Shown here: positions 29,697 to 38,490 of the stretch, one piece after another
Position numbering within the stretch: position 1 is the stretch's first letter
Layout: each line of letters opens with the position of its first letter
DNA from: Spiribacter sp. 2438
GTDB taxonomy: Bacteria; Pseudomonadota; Gammaproteobacteria; Nitrococcales; Nitrococcaceae
NCBI RefSeq assembly: GCF_009676705.1
Contig: NZ_CP046046.1
Coordinates: 310,001-374,000 of the forward strand
Length of the DNA: 64,000 bases
Reading direction: 5' to 3'
Position numbers and translations under genes: made by a program
Notes under the pieces: generated by a model
The model's input: the letters and a program-made list of their open reading frames with translations, nothing else
Told to the model about the DNA's origin: nothing
Databases searched by the model: none

Positions 29697-31190
29697 TCAG
29701 GACTCCGCCGGTTTCTTGATCTGCTCAAAGGCGGCCAGCGCCGCCTGGCGGCTGGCCTTGAGGTCGACGATGGGATGGGGGTAATGCTGACCCAGCGTCA
29801 CGCCGTGGTCGGCCAGCACCGACTCCGGTGCCTCCCAGGGGGCATGGCGATGTTTCGGCGGCAGGGCGGCCAGCGTCGGCACCCAGCGGGCAATGTAGTC
29901 GCCCCGGGGGTCGAAGCGCTCGCTCTGGCGCACCGGGTTGAAAATCCGGAAATAGGGGGCGGCGTCGGCGCCACTGCCCGCCACCCATTGCCAGCCCAGG
30001 CTGTTGCTGGCCAGATCGGCATCCACCAGCGTGTCCCAGAACCACGCTTCGCCGGCCTGCCAGGGCAATCGCAGGTTCTTGACCAGAAACGAGCCCACCA
30101 CCATGCGCACCCGGTTGTGCATCCAGCCGGTGGCATACAGCTCGCGCATGCCGGCATCCACCAGGGGAATGCCGGTTTCACCCCGCTGCCAGGCGGTGAG
30201 CAGCGCCCCGTCGGGATCCTCCTGCCAGGGAAAATCCGCGAACCGGGGGTTCAGGGGTTGCTCCGGGAAATCCGGATGGTGGTAGAGCACATGATGGGCA
30301 AATTCCCGCCAGCCGATTTCGGCCAGAAACCGGTCGGCGCCTTCCCGGCTGTCGGCATCACTGTCCCCGGCGAGCCGGTGTTGTACCGCCTGCCAGACCT
30401 GGCGTGGCCCGATTTCCCCGAAGTGGAGGTGAGGAGACAGCCGGGAGGTGCCGGCCACCGCCGGCTGGTCCCGCCGGGTGGCGTAGTGGGCCAGACCGTC
30501 GTTGTTCAGGAAGGTCTCCAGCTGCTCGCCGGCACCCGCCTCGCCGGGGATCCATCGATCCCGCAGGCTGGCCGCCCAGTCCACGCCGGGCAGCAGTTGC
30601 AGGGCCTGCAGCGGTTCATGGCCGGCCTCGTCGAGGCCGCTGGCGCCGGGCAGTGCCCGAATGCCTGCGGAGGCGGCGGGCAGGGTCGGCGCCGGTTCCG
30701 GCTCGGGCGGCTCCCCCTGGCGGCGGCAGGCCCGCCAGAAGGGCGTGAACGCCTTGTAATCGCTGCCCGTGCCGGTCTGCACGGTCCAGGGCTCGTTCAG
30801 CAGTGAGGCGTTGTGACTGTGGGCGGCCACGCCCTGGTCGCGGAGCGCCTGCTTGATGGCCATGTCCCGGCGAATGAACGCCGGATCGTAAAGCCGGTTC
30901 CAGTGGACGGCGTCGGCACCGGTGGCTTCCACCAGCGCCTGTAGCACTAACAGGCTGTCACCCGCGCGGATCACCAGGGGCAGGCCCCGGGCGGCCAGGG
31001 CGGCGGTCAGCGCCTCGAGGCTGTGATGCAGCCACCAGTTGGACGCCCCACCGGGTGCCCATCCCTCGGCTTCCGCCGGCGCGTGGATGTACACCGGGAT
31101 CACGGCCCGACCGTCCCGGGCCGCGGCCGCCAGGGCCGGATTGTCGGTGAGGCGCAGGTCCCGTCGGAACCAGCAGATCGCCGCGGACAT
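29697..31190 (-). CDS. phrB: Deoxyribodipyrimidine photolyase (CPD photolyase)
   Basis: Light-driven repair of cyclobutane pyrimidine dimers. 497 residues from the ATG at 31190, chosen because the AGGA site lies 8 bases upstream; an ATG two codons earlier is too close to it. N-terminal antenna-domain motif ICWFRRDLRLTDNPAL, then the FAD domain with TSRLSPHLHFGEIGPRQVW, WREFAHHVLYHHP and the WQWVAGSGADAAPYFRIFNP block that lines the lesion pocket. Antenna chromophore is not decided by eye. It diverges from the SDR gene and belongs with the CFA/DUF1365 cluster, an association common in light-stress regulons. Confidence 0.95.
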   Translation of the reverse strand: MSAAICWFRRDLRLTDNPALAAAARDGRAVIPVYIHAPAEAEGWAPGGASNWWLHHSLEALTAALAARGLPLVIRAGDSLLVLQALVEATGADAVHWNRLYDPAFIRRDMAIKQALRDQGVAAHSHNASLLNEPWTVQTGTGSDYKAFTPFWRACRRQGEPPEPEPAPTLPAASAGIRALPGASGLDEAGHEPLQALQLLPGVDWAASLRDRWIPGEAGAGEQLETFLNNDGLAHYATRRDQPAVAGTSRLSPHLHFGEIGPRQVWQAVQHRLAGDSDADSREGADRFLAEIGWREFAHHVLYHHPDFPEQPLNPRFADFPWQEDPDGALLTAWQRGETGIPLVDAGMRELYATGWMHNRVRMVVGSFLVKNLRLPWQAGEAWFWDTLVDADLASNSLGWQWVAGSGADAAPYFRIFNPVRQSERFDPRGDYIARWVPTLAALPPKHRHAPWEAPESVLADHGVTLGQHYPHPIVDLKASRQAALAAFEQIKKPAES

Positions 31191-31286
31191 GGTCATGTTC
31201 CTCTGCAATGGGGCGTGAATGGCGAAGGGGCCGGAATACCCCGTAAGATTGTACGTCCCTGACAGCAGCGCCGCACGAGGCAGCCC
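31191..31286. promoter_or_regulatory. Divergent promoter region, photolyase / SDR
   Basis: 96 bases between divergent starts. The photolyase ribosome site (AGGA) is at its left end. On the minus strand TACAAT occurs at 31253-31248, inside the same GATTGTAC 8-mer seen before the oxidoreductase operon, about 58 bases from the photolyase start. No good -35 is seen. The shared element suggests common control of the two halves of the cluster. Confidence 0.4.
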
Positions 31287-32063
31287 ATGACCGAGACCGA
31301 TCCGCAGCACGGACGCATTGCCATGATCACGGGCGCCAGCGCCGGCATTGGCCGTGCCCTGGCGGTTCGGCTGGCGGAGGATGGCTGGTCGGTGGCGCTC
31401 TGCTCCCGCCGTGAGGAAGCCCTGAGGGAAGTGGCGGCGGAGCATCCGGCGCTTGCCGACCGGCTGCACGCCTATCCGGTGGACGTGACCGACGCGGCGG
31501 AGAGTGCCGCGGTGTTTCGGGCGGTGGAAGAAGAGCTTGGCGAGGTGGACACCCTGGTCCTTAACGCCGGTGATTACGACCCCATGCCGCTGGACGATTT
31601 CGACCCGGAGCTGTTCCGTCGTCTGATCGAGGTTAACTTTCTGGGGGCGGTCAATGGTCTGCACGCCGCCCTGCCGCTGATGCGGGAACGCCGCCGGGGC
31701 CAGATACTGCTCAATGCCAGCCTGTCCGCCTACCGCGGCCTGCCCCAGGCGGCGCCCTACGGCGCCAGCAAGGCCGCGGTGCTCAACATGGCCGAGGCGC
31801 TGCGGCCGGCGCTGGCGGGCAGCGGCGTCAGTCTGCGGGTGATCAACCCTGGCTTCGTGAAGACCCGACTTACCGAGAAAAACCGCTTCCGCATGCCGCA
31901 GCTCATCACACCGGAGCAGGCGGCGGCGTATATCCACAGGGAAATTGACGCCGCCGGATTCGAGATTTTCTTCCCCAAACGCTTTGGTTGGACGCTCAAG
32001 CTGCTGCGCCTGCTCCCCTATCGGTGGTTTTTCTCCCTGACCCGGCGCATGGTCCAGCCGTGA
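31287..32063 (+). CDS. Short-chain dehydrogenase/reductase in the photolyase cluster
   Basis: 258 residues. NAD(P)-binding TGASAGIG at 15-22, NAG at 92-95, catalytic Ser near 145-147 and Tyr158-x3-Lys162 (PYGASK) are all present, so it is an active classical SDR. The C-terminal ~25 residues (FGWTLKLLRLLPYRWFFSL) are hydrophobic and could touch the membrane. SDRs of this type occur next to photolyase, DUF1365 and CFA-like genes in many proteobacteria. Substrate unknown; a lipid or isoprenoid is a guess from context. Its stop overlaps the NTF2-like gene as GTGA. Confidence 0.88.
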   Translation: MTETDPQHGRIAMITGASAGIGRALAVRLAEDGWSVALCSRREEALREVAAEHPALADRLHAYPVDVTDAAESAAVFRAVEEELGEVDTLVLNAGDYDPMPLDDFDPELFRRLIEVNFLGAVNGLHAALPLMRERRRGQILLNASLSAYRGLPQAAPYGASKAAVLNMAEALRPALAGSGVSLRVINPGFVKTRLTEKNRFRMPQLITPEQAAAYIHREIDAAGFEIFFPKRFGWTLKLLRLLPYRWFFSLTRRMVQP

Positions 32064-32500
32064 GCACGCTGCAGCGCTACGCAGACTTTTTTGCTGCCAT
32101 GCAGCCGGCGGATCTGGACCGCCTGGCGGAGGTGTTTACCGAGGATGCGCGGTTCTGCGATCCCTTTAACGATGTCCGGGGCATCGATGGCATTCGGGCG
32201 GTGTTCGAGCACATGTACGCCAGCTGTGCCATGGCTCGGTTCGAGGTCGAGGAAGTGATTGCCAGTGGTTCCGTGGGCTATCTGCGCTGGCGCTTTCATT
32301 TTCGACTGCCACGCGACCGTGAGGACCGCCGGCCGGTGGCGGGGGTGTCCCGGGTGGTGCTCACCGACGACGGACGGGTGAGCGAGCACATCGACTACTG
32401 GGATGCCGCCGGTGAGCTTTACAGTCAGTTTCCGGTCATCGGGGGGCTGATGCGCTGGCTGCGCCGGCGCTTGTCGGTGTCGAGCCCTCGACGTCACTGA
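32060..32500 (+). CDS. NTF2-like (SnoaL/limonene-epoxide-hydrolase fold) protein
   Basis: 146 residues from a GTG at 32060 that overlaps the SDR stop. It has the cone-shaped-fold pattern: an N-terminal helix YADFFAAMQPADLDRLAEVF, split near residues 6-25, FTEDARFCDPFNDVRGIDGI with the pocket Asp, and a C-terminal DGRVSEHIDYWDAAGELY strand. Such proteins are small enzymes or ligand binders. It is co-translated with the SDR and commonly found in the photolyase-CFA cluster. The 3' end overlaps the convergent MFS gene by 65 bases. Function unknown. Confidence 0.82.
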   Translation: MSTLQRYADFFAAMQPADLDRLAEVFTEDARFCDPFNDVRGIDGIRAVFEHMYASCAMARFEVEEVIASGSVGYLRWRFHFRLPRDREDRRPVAGVSRVVLTDDGRVSEHIDYWDAAGELYSQFPVIGGLMRWLRRRLSVSSPRRH

Positions 32501-33782
32501 CCCGCGCCCGGGTGGCGGCCTGGGCTCGCCGGTCGTGGGGGAAGTTCCACATCAAGGCGGTGGCCGCCAGCTTGAAGGCGATGGGCACGGCGCCGTAGAA
32601 CAACGCCAGCGCCAGAATCCCCTCCCGGTCCTCCACCCGGGTGGCATCAAACCCCACCGCTTCCAGTATCGGAAAAGCGATCCCCACGGCCAGGGCCAGC
32701 GAGAGCTTGGTGGCCATGTTCCAGATCCCGAAATACAGCCCGGTGCGGCGCCCGCCGCCCCCGGCGGTGTCCAGATCCACCAGATCCGCCTGGATGGCGG
32801 CAGGCAGTGCCATGTCCACCGCCACGCCGACGCCGGATAGCAGGCAGATGACCAGAAACAGCCAGGTGTCGCCGGGGCCCAGGAACGGCACCGCCAGGAA
32901 CACCAGCGAGGTCCAGAGCATGGAAATGGCCCAGGTGCGGTGCTTGCCAATGCGCCGTGACAGCCACAGCCAGCCAGGCAGGGCGGCGATGCCCACCACG
33001 AAGTACACTAGTAGCAGCGGACCGGTCCAGGCCTCGGCCATCAGCACATGAGTCACAAACAGCACGAACAGCGACGCCGGCAGGCCATTGGCCACGCCGT
33101 TCATGACATAGGCCAGCAACAGCCGCATGAAGGGGCGGTTACGGCGCAGCAGCGCCCAGCCGACGCGCCAGCCCACCGGCTGCGGGGCCACGCGTTGCTC
33201 CGGCACCCGCCACAGGGTAACCGCCATCACCACCGGCAGCACCAGCACCAGCAGCCACGCCAGTCCCGCCAGAGTGTCCGCATCCGCCTCGCCGCCGCCC
33301 ACCAGGGTGGGCCAGGCAATGGCCAGCAGTGTACCGGCCAGCATGAACCCCTCCCGGCTGGCGGTCAGGCTGGCGCGGCGGTCATAGTCGCCGGTGATCT
33401 CCGCGCCCCAGGCGGTGTAGGGCAGTGAGATCAGGGTCCAGCCCAGATAGGCGGCCAGTCCCCAGGTGAGCAGATAGACCAGGGTGACGTCGTCCGGCGG
33501 TCGGAACAGGGCCCAGGCGCTGACCAGCAAAAGCGGGGTGCCCGCCGCCATCAGCGGGCGTCGCCGGCCCCAGCGGGTGTCCAACCGGTCCCCGAGGCTG
33601 CCGATCAGCGGGTCGGTGACCACATCCCAAAGCCGTGCCACCAGCAGCGCCGTGCCCACCGCCGCCAGCCCCAGGGTCTCGCCGTAAAAGCCGGGCAGAA
33701 AGATGTACATGGGCACGCCCATCACCGCCAGGGGCAGGGCAGGCAGCCCGTAGAGGAGCGTCCGCCCCCGGGAGGGGTTCAC
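32436..33782 (-). CDS. MFS transporter of the GPH (sugar:cation symporter-like) type
   Basis: 448 residues from the GTG at 33782, which overlaps the CFA-like gene stop (GTGA). Twelve hydrophobic segments. The loop after helix 2 reads RLWDVVTDPLIGSLGDRLDTRWGRRRPL across residues ~43-70, which is the GPH/MelB signature. In light-stress clusters of other proteobacteria a GPH transporter also accompanies CFA and DUF1365 genes; no sugar role has been shown there, so a lipid-related substrate is possible. The C-terminus overlaps the NTF2-like gene on the other strand by 65 bases. Confidence 0.88.
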   Translation of the reverse strand: MNPSRGRTLLYGLPALPLAVMGVPMYIFLPGFYGETLGLAAVGTALLVARLWDVVTDPLIGSLGDRLDTRWGRRRPLMAAGTPLLLVSAWALFRPPDDVTLVYLLTWGLAAYLGWTLISLPYTAWGAEITGDYDRRASLTASREGFMLAGTLLAIAWPTLVGGGEADADTLAGLAWLLVLVLPVVMAVTLWRVPEQRVAPQPVGWRVGWALLRRNRPFMRLLLAYVMNGVANGLPASLFVLFVTHVLMAEAWTGPLLLVYFVVGIAALPGWLWLSRRIGKHRTWAISMLWTSLVFLAVPFLGPGDTWLFLVICLLSGVGVAVDMALPAAIQADLVDLDTAGGGGRRTGLYFGIWNMATKLSLALAVGIAFPILEAVGFDATRVEDREGILALALFYGAVPIAFKLAATALMWNFPHDRRAQAATRARVSDVEGSTPTSAGAASASAPR

Positions 33783-34993
33783 GGACGCCGCAACAGCAAC
33801 CGCCGGACGTCGATGGCGCCGGTGCTGAAGCCGGCATAGCAGTAGGCCAGGTAGTACCGCCACATATTGATGAAGCGCTGATCAAAACCCAGCCGTTGGA
33901 TTTCCGGGAGCGCCCGCTGGAAGTTGGCATCCCAGGCCAGCAGGGTTTGGGCATAGTGTTGTCCGAGCCCGGTGGACTCGAGGACTTCCAGGTCGGCCCG
34001 GGTGGCATGCTCCTCGAGATGCCGCTCGGTAGGCAGCATCCCACCTGGGAAGATGTAGCGCTGGATGAAGTCTGGCCGGCGGCGATACTCCTCGAACCGG
34101 TGGTCCTCGATGGTGATGCCGTGCAGGCCGATGCGGCCGCCTGGGCGGACCCGGGCGTAGAGCATGTCAAAGTAGTTCGACCAGTACTGCTCACCCACCG
34201 CCTCGAGCATTTCGATGGACACCGCGTGATCAAAACGCCCGCCGGCCACCCGGTAGTCCTCGAGCCGCAGATCCACCAGGTCGGACAGGCCGGCGTCCGC
34301 CACCGAGCGCCGGGCCCAGGACAATTGTTCGGTGGACAGGGTCAGACCGGTCACCCGAATCCCCCGGCGGGCGGCTTCGATGGCAAAGCCTCCCCAGCCG
34401 CAGCCGATTTCCAGCACGTGCTCGCCGGGCTGCACCCCCATGGTGTCCAGAAGCTGGCGGTATTTGTTCCGCTGGGCGTCCGCCAGGGACTGCTCCGGGT
34501 GCTCGAACACCGCCGCCGAGTAGGTCATGGTCTCGTCCAGCCAGTGCCGGTAGAACTCGTTGCCCAGGTCGTAGTGGGCGGCAATGTTCCGGCGGCTGCC
34601 ACGGCGGGTGTTGCGACGCCCCCGGTGCCGCAGGGCCAGACGCAGCCGGTACATCCAGTTGGGTTCCATGCGGTGGTAATAGGCGTCCTCGTTGAGCTGC
34701 ATGAGCTCGAGGAAACCCGGCAGATCCGGCGTGGACCACTCGCCGGCCATGTAGCTTTCGGCAAATCCGTTGGCGCCACGGGTCAGGGTGCGGCCCACCA
34801 TTCGCCAGGGGCGATGGAAACGCAGCACCGCGGTGGGACCCTGCTCGGGGCCCTGAATCAGGAACGGCTCACCACTCTGCAGCTGACCCTCCAGGCGGCC
34901 CCGCCGGAGCTGGCGGAACCAGCTCAGCAGGATGCGCTCACCCGGGGGCAGCGGCGAGGGGATTTCAACCAGGGTCTGTTGGGGACTGTTCAT
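33779..34993 (-). CDS. Cyclopropane-fatty-acyl-phospholipid synthase-like methyltransferase
   Basis: 404 residues from the ATG at 34993 (overlaps the DUF1365 stop). N-terminal lipid-binding domain, then the SAM motif VLEIGCGWGGFAIEAA at 193-208 and the family block YIFPGGMLPTERHL near 300-313. CFA enzymes methylate the double bond of membrane unsaturated acyl chains. Members in light-stress operons form a subgroup, and a Rhodobacter relative (UfaM) makes methylated precursors of furan fatty acids rather than cyclopropanes. Product here is open. Overlaps neighbours on both sides, so the four minus-strand genes form one unit. Confidence 0.92.
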   Translation of the reverse strand: MNSPQQTLVEIPSPLPPGERILLSWFRQLRRGRLEGQLQSGEPFLIQGPEQGPTAVLRFHRPWRMVGRTLTRGANGFAESYMAGEWSTPDLPGFLELMQLNEDAYYHRMEPNWMYRLRLALRHRGRRNTRRGSRRNIAAHYDLGNEFYRHWLDETMTYSAAVFEHPEQSLADAQRNKYRQLLDTMGVQPGEHVLEIGCGWGGFAIEAARRGIRVTGLTLSTEQLSWARRSVADAGLSDLVDLRLEDYRVAGGRFDHAVSIEMLEAVGEQYWSNYFDMLYARVRPGGRIGLHGITIEDHRFEEYRRRPDFIQRYIFPGGMLPTERHLEEHATRADLEVLESTGLGQHYAQTLLAWDANFQRALPEIQRLGFDQRFINMWRYYLAYCYAGFSTGAIDVRRLLLRRP

Positions 34994-35775
34994 TCGGTGA
35001 TTTCTCTTGCCGGTGGCTTCGGCTTGCGGTGAAAGCGCCCGCCCCGAAGCCAGATCTTCAAGGCCTGCCAATGGATCGCCGCGATGACCTTCATAGTCAT
35101 TAAGGGTACCGCCACCGCCGCCCGGAGCAACCCCGAGTCGCCAGCGGGGACCCGCTCGCCGGTTTGTACGGCAATCAGCGCCGGCTCCTCCGGCTGCTCT
35201 TCATTGTGCCAATTCACGGTCACGCCATAACGGGCGGCCGGCGCCTGAACCCGGAACTGGTAGTGGCCTTCCCGGGGCAGGAACGGGGAGACGTGGAAAC
35301 ACTTCTCGGCGCTGTCCCGCAGATTCTCCGGCAGAGGCGCACCGCCGTTGTGAAGCAGATAGCCATGCCACTCGCCAAAGGTGTTGCGCACCTCGCAGAG
35401 CACCGCCCGCAGGGAGCCATCGTCGTGCCGGCAGAACCACACCGACAGCGGGTTGAACACATAGCCCAGCACTCGCGGATAGCAGAGCAGCTGCACGCGG
35501 CCGCCGGCCAGGTCGATGCCCGCCTCCTGCAACTGCCTGTCAATCCAGGGCCGCAGCGCCGAGCCGTCCTTGGGCCCGTGGTCGCGGTCGTGGAAGGCCA
35601 GCAGGTTGAAGCGGTTATGGGAGAACAGCCAGTGTCGCCGATGCGCCTCGTCCAGCCGGTCCAGGTCCACCAGCAGGCTGAATACCCGGTAGGCGAACTG
35701 ATAGCGCGGCGCCACCCGACGCTCGTGAAACAGCCGGCCGCGATACAGGCGCAGGCCCGACTCCGCCGCGGTCAT
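34990..35775 (-). CDS. DUF1365 family protein
   Basis: 261 residues from the ATG at 35775, overlapping the oxidoreductase stop. LYRGRLFHERRVAPRYQFAY near the start, the central YPRVLGYVFNPLSVWFC block and KCFHVSPFLPREGHYQF are DUF1365 hallmarks. A C-terminal segment near 220-240 (LMTMKVIAAIHWQALKIWL) may be membrane-associated. The family has no fixed biochemical role but is almost always found between a flavin amine-oxidase-like gene and a CFA-like gene, as here, which points to unsaturated or cyclic lipid formation. Confidence 0.92.
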   Translation of the reverse strand: MTAAESGLRLYRGRLFHERRVAPRYQFAYRVFSLLVDLDRLDEAHRRHWLFSHNRFNLLAFHDRDHGPKDGSALRPWIDRQLQEAGIDLAGGRVQLLCYPRVLGYVFNPLSVWFCRHDDGSLRAVLCEVRNTFGEWHGYLLHNGGAPLPENLRDSAEKCFHVSPFLPREGHYQFRVQAPAARYGVTVNWHNEEQPEEPALIAVQTGERVPAGDSGLLRAAVAVPLMTMKVIAAIHWQALKIWLRGGRFHRKPKPPAREITE

Positions 35776-37112
35776 GACGGCAGGCCGGCCCCCAGTGGCG
35801 CCGGCGTGACGGCGGGCGGATCCACCGGCGCGGTGGATCGTGGGCGAGCCCAGGGCGCTGACACCCCCAGGCCTTCGGCCACCCGCACCGCGCTGGCAAA
35901 GGCGTCTTCGTGAAAGCCATAGCCGTGGTAGCTGCCGCAGAACCACAGCCGGTCCCGGCCCTGAATGGCGGGCAGTTCGATCTGGGCGGTCATGGCCCCC
36001 TGGTCGAACACCGGGTGGGCATAGGACAGCTGCCGGACCACGTGCTCCGGTGCAGGCTCTCGCAGCGGGTTGAGGCTGACAAAGATGTCCGTGTCGGTGT
36101 CCAGGGACTGCAACCGGTTCATCCAGTAGGTCACCGACACCGGGTCGGAGCCATCGGCGCTGCGGGCGGTGAGGTGATTCCAGGACGACCATACGGAACG
36201 GCGCCGGGGCATGAGTGCCGGGTCGGTGTGCAGCCAGGCGTCGTTGTCCTGATAGCCGAAGGCGCCAAGAATGCGCTGTTCGTCGGGGCGGGGGCTATCC
36301 AGCATCGCCAGGGCCTGATCGGCGTGGGCCGCCATCACCACGTCATCAAACGTGCCCAGCTCGCCGTGATCGCCGGCGAGCCGGACCCCCTGGCCCGTTC
36401 GGGTGACGGCGCGGACCGGGCAGCCCGAGACCACCCGGTGAATCGACTCCCGCAGGCGATTGACGTATTCCCGACTGCCACCCGCCACGGTTCGCCACTG
36501 GGGGCGGTCGTTGAGCTGGATCAGACCGTGGTTATGGAAAAACCGCAGGAACGACCGGGCCGGGAAGCGCAGCATGAGGTCCTGGGGGCAGGACCAGATG
36601 GCCGCACTCATGGGCAGCAGGTAATAGCGGCGAAAGGCTTCGCCCATGCGCAGCTCATCCAGCAGCTCACCCAGGGTCTGGCGGTGACCCTCGCCATCGG
36701 CGAGCCGCTGATTGGCGGCCCGGTTGAACCGCAGGATGTCCCGGACCATGCCCCAGAAGCGCGGCCGCACCAGATTGCGCCGCTGGGCAAACAGGGTGCC
36801 CAGCCCGCTGCCGGCGTACTCCAGATCGATATCGGTGGCCGCGAAGGCAAATGACATGTCGGAGTCGCGGGTGGGCACGTCCAGAGTCTGGAACAGCGCC
36901 TTGAGCTGCGGGTAGTTGGGCTCGTTGTAGACGATGAACCCGGTATCCACCGGGATATTGCCCTGCGCCGTCGGGCACTCGACGGTGTTGCTGTGGCCAC
37001 CCAGACGGGGCTCAGCCTCGAACAGGGTCACCGAGTGGCGGCGGGAGAGAAGCCAGGCCGCGCCCAGGCCAGCGACACCGCTGCCCACCACGGCAATGTT
37101 TCGGGATTCCAT
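35772..37112 (-). CDS. FAD-dependent amine-oxidase-like oxidoreductase of the CFA/DUF1365 cluster
   Basis: 446 residues from the ATG at 37112. Dinucleotide motif IAVVGSGVAGLGAAWLL at 6-22 and LFEAEPRLGGHSNTV after it; C-terminal FAD contact LWFCGSYHGYGFHEDAFAS near 405-423. The family resembles amine oxidases and phytoene-desaturase-type enzymes. In Rhodobacter a gene of this kind next to the CFA-like gene is implicated in desaturation for furan fatty acids; I use this as an analogy only. First gene of the four-gene minus-strand unit, divergent from the TetR gene. Confidence 0.9.
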   Translation of the reverse strand: MESRNIAVVGSGVAGLGAAWLLSRRHSVTLFEAEPRLGGHSNTVECPTAQGNIPVDTGFIVYNEPNYPQLKALFQTLDVPTRDSDMSFAFAATDIDLEYAGSGLGTLFAQRRNLVRPRFWGMVRDILRFNRAANQRLADGEGHRQTLGELLDELRMGEAFRRYYLLPMSAAIWSCPQDLMLRFPARSFLRFFHNHGLIQLNDRPQWRTVAGGSREYVNRLRESIHRVVSGCPVRAVTRTGQGVRLAGDHGELGTFDDVVMAAHADQALAMLDSPRPDEQRILGAFGYQDNDAWLHTDPALMPRRRSVWSSWNHLTARSADGSDPVSVTYWMNRLQSLDTDTDIFVSLNPLREPAPEHVVRQLSYAHPVFDQGAMTAQIELPAIQGRDRLWFCGSYHGYGFHEDAFASAVRVAEGLGVSAPWARPRSTAPVDPPAVTPAPLGAGLPS

Positions 37113-37189
37113 GCATGCACCTGCGTGAGAGATCAACGCCTGATTGTACAGGGTTGGTTGCCTGACGGGGGCGGGTTAGGCTCCGACCC
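37113..37189. promoter_or_regulatory. Divergent promoter region, oxidoreductase operon / TetR gene
   Basis: 77 bases between divergent starts. On the minus strand TACAAT at 37149-37144 is a near-consensus -10 element followed by C, without a recognisable -35 at 16-19 bases. The same 8-mer (GATTGTAC on the plus strand, 37142-37149) recurs before the photolyase gene at 31247-31254. The TetR protein made rightwards is the natural candidate to bind here. Confidence 0.45.
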
Positions 37190-37783
37190 ATGGCCATTCA
37201 GCACCGTCGCCCCCGGGGCGAAACCCGTCGAACCATCCTGCGGGTGGCGGCCCGTCGGTTTCAGCAGGCGGGCTACCACGGGTTCACCTTTGCCCAGATT
37301 GCCGAGGAACTGGAGATCCGCAGCAGCGCGGTGCACTACCACTTCCCCGGCAAACCGGACCTGGTCGTGGCGATTTTCCAGCGCTACCGGGAGCACTTTG
37401 CCTGGTGGTGCGAGCAGCAGGCCAGTGACCGGCTGGCGCCGCTGGACCGGTTGCAGCGCTTCCTGGATCTTGAAGCGCGTAACCTGGATGGCGAGCGGGT
37501 GGAGCCCCTGGGTCTTGCCGGTGTGGAGTATGCCAGCCTGCCGGCGTCGGCCTGCAGCGAGGCCGAAGCCCTGCGCGATGACGTGGCGGACTGGCTTACC
37601 GGCGTGCTGGCCGCCGGGCTCGACACCGGCGATTTTCAGTTCGGGGCGGCGCCCCGGGATCAGGCCCGGCTGGTGATGGCGGGGGTTCAGGGGGCGCTGC
37701 AACTGGCCCGGCTGAGGGACGCCCGGGACTTTACCGCGGTTCGCCGGGCACTGCTGGCGAGTGTCGGTGCCCGGGGCGTCTGA
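37190..37783 (+). CDS. TetR-family regulator of the photolyase/CFA cluster
   Basis: 197 residues. N-terminal TetR helix-turn-helix over residues ~10-57: [19 protein letters not shown], then [21 protein letters not shown]. The C-terminal ligand domain ([20 protein letters not shown] and onward) is typical of family members but gives no ligand. Divergent from the oxidoreductase operon across 77 bases, so probably an autoregulated repressor of it. Many equivalent clusters are instead run by LitR/CarH-type or sigma-E/ChrR light regulators, neither of which is in the window. Confidence 0.9.
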   Translation: MAIQHRRPRGETRRTILRVAARRFQQAGYHGFTFAQIAEELEIRSSAVHYHFPGKPDLVVAIFQRYREHFAWWCEQQASDRLAPLDRLQRFLDLEARNLDGERVEPLGLAGVEYASLPASACSEAEALRDDVADWLTGVLAAGLDTGDFQFGAAPRDQARLVMAGVQGALQLARLRDARDFTAVRRALLASVGARGV

Positions 37784-37809
37784 ACGCCGCATCTGCTACC
37801 ATTCCGCGC

Positions 37810-38490
37810 ATGCGTGAACTGGTTATCGCTCCGTCCATTCTGGCCGCCGATTTCGCCCGTCTGGGCGAAGAAGTGGACCAGGTCCTTGCCGCCGGCGCGG
37901 ACTGGGTGCATTTCGACGTCATGGACAATCACTACGTGCCGAATCTCAGTTTCGGCCCGCTGGTGTGTCAGGCCCTGCGCCGGCATGGCGTTCAGGCCCC
38001 CATTGACGTCCATTTGATGGTGCGGCCGGTGGACCGGATCATTCCGGATTTCGCCCAGGCCGGCGCCAGCCTGATCAGTTTCCACCCCGAGGCCAGCGAC
38101 CACGTCGACCGCAGTCTGCAACTCATCCGCGAGCAGGGCTGCCGCACCGGCCTGGTGTTCAACCCGGCGACGCCGCTGGATTGCCTGCGCTATGTCATGG
38201 ACAAGGTCGACCTGGTGTTGCTGATGTCGGTGAACCCGGGCTTCGGCGGTCAGCAGTTCCTGCCGGGCACCCTCGACAAGCTGCGGGAGGCCCGGGCCCT
38301 GATCGATGCCAGCGGGCACGCCATCCGGCTGCAGGTGGATGGCGGTGTGGGCCCGCGCAACGTCGCCGAGATCGTTGCCGCCGGCGCGGACACCGTGGTG
38401 GCGGGATCCGCCATTTTCGGCCAGCCCGACTACGCCTCGGTGATCGCCGACATGCGGCGTCGCGCCGCGTCCGGCCCGGGGGTGTCGTGA
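37810..38490 (+). CDS. rpe: Ribulose-phosphate 3-epimerase Rpe
   Basis: 226-residue TIM-barrel enzyme of the pentose phosphate pathway. [16 protein letters not shown] at 6-21, the metal-site [14 protein letters not shown] near 35-48, [10 protein letters not shown] near 140-149 and VDGGVGP near 177 are intact. Starts 26 bases after the TetR stop and overlaps gph as GTGA. The rpe-gph-trpE arrangement is common in gammaproteobacteria. Confidence 0.97.
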   Translation: MRELVIAPSILAADFARLGEEVDQVLAAGADWVHFDVMDNHYVPNLSFGPLVCQALRRHGVQAPIDVHLMVRPVDRIIPDFAQAGASLISFHPEASDHVDRSLQLIREQGCRTGLVFNPATPLDCLRYVMDKVDLVLLMSVNPGFGGQQFLPGTLDKLREARALIDASGHAIRLQVDGGVGPRNVAEIVAAGADTVVAGSAIFGQPDYASVIADMRRRAASGPGVS

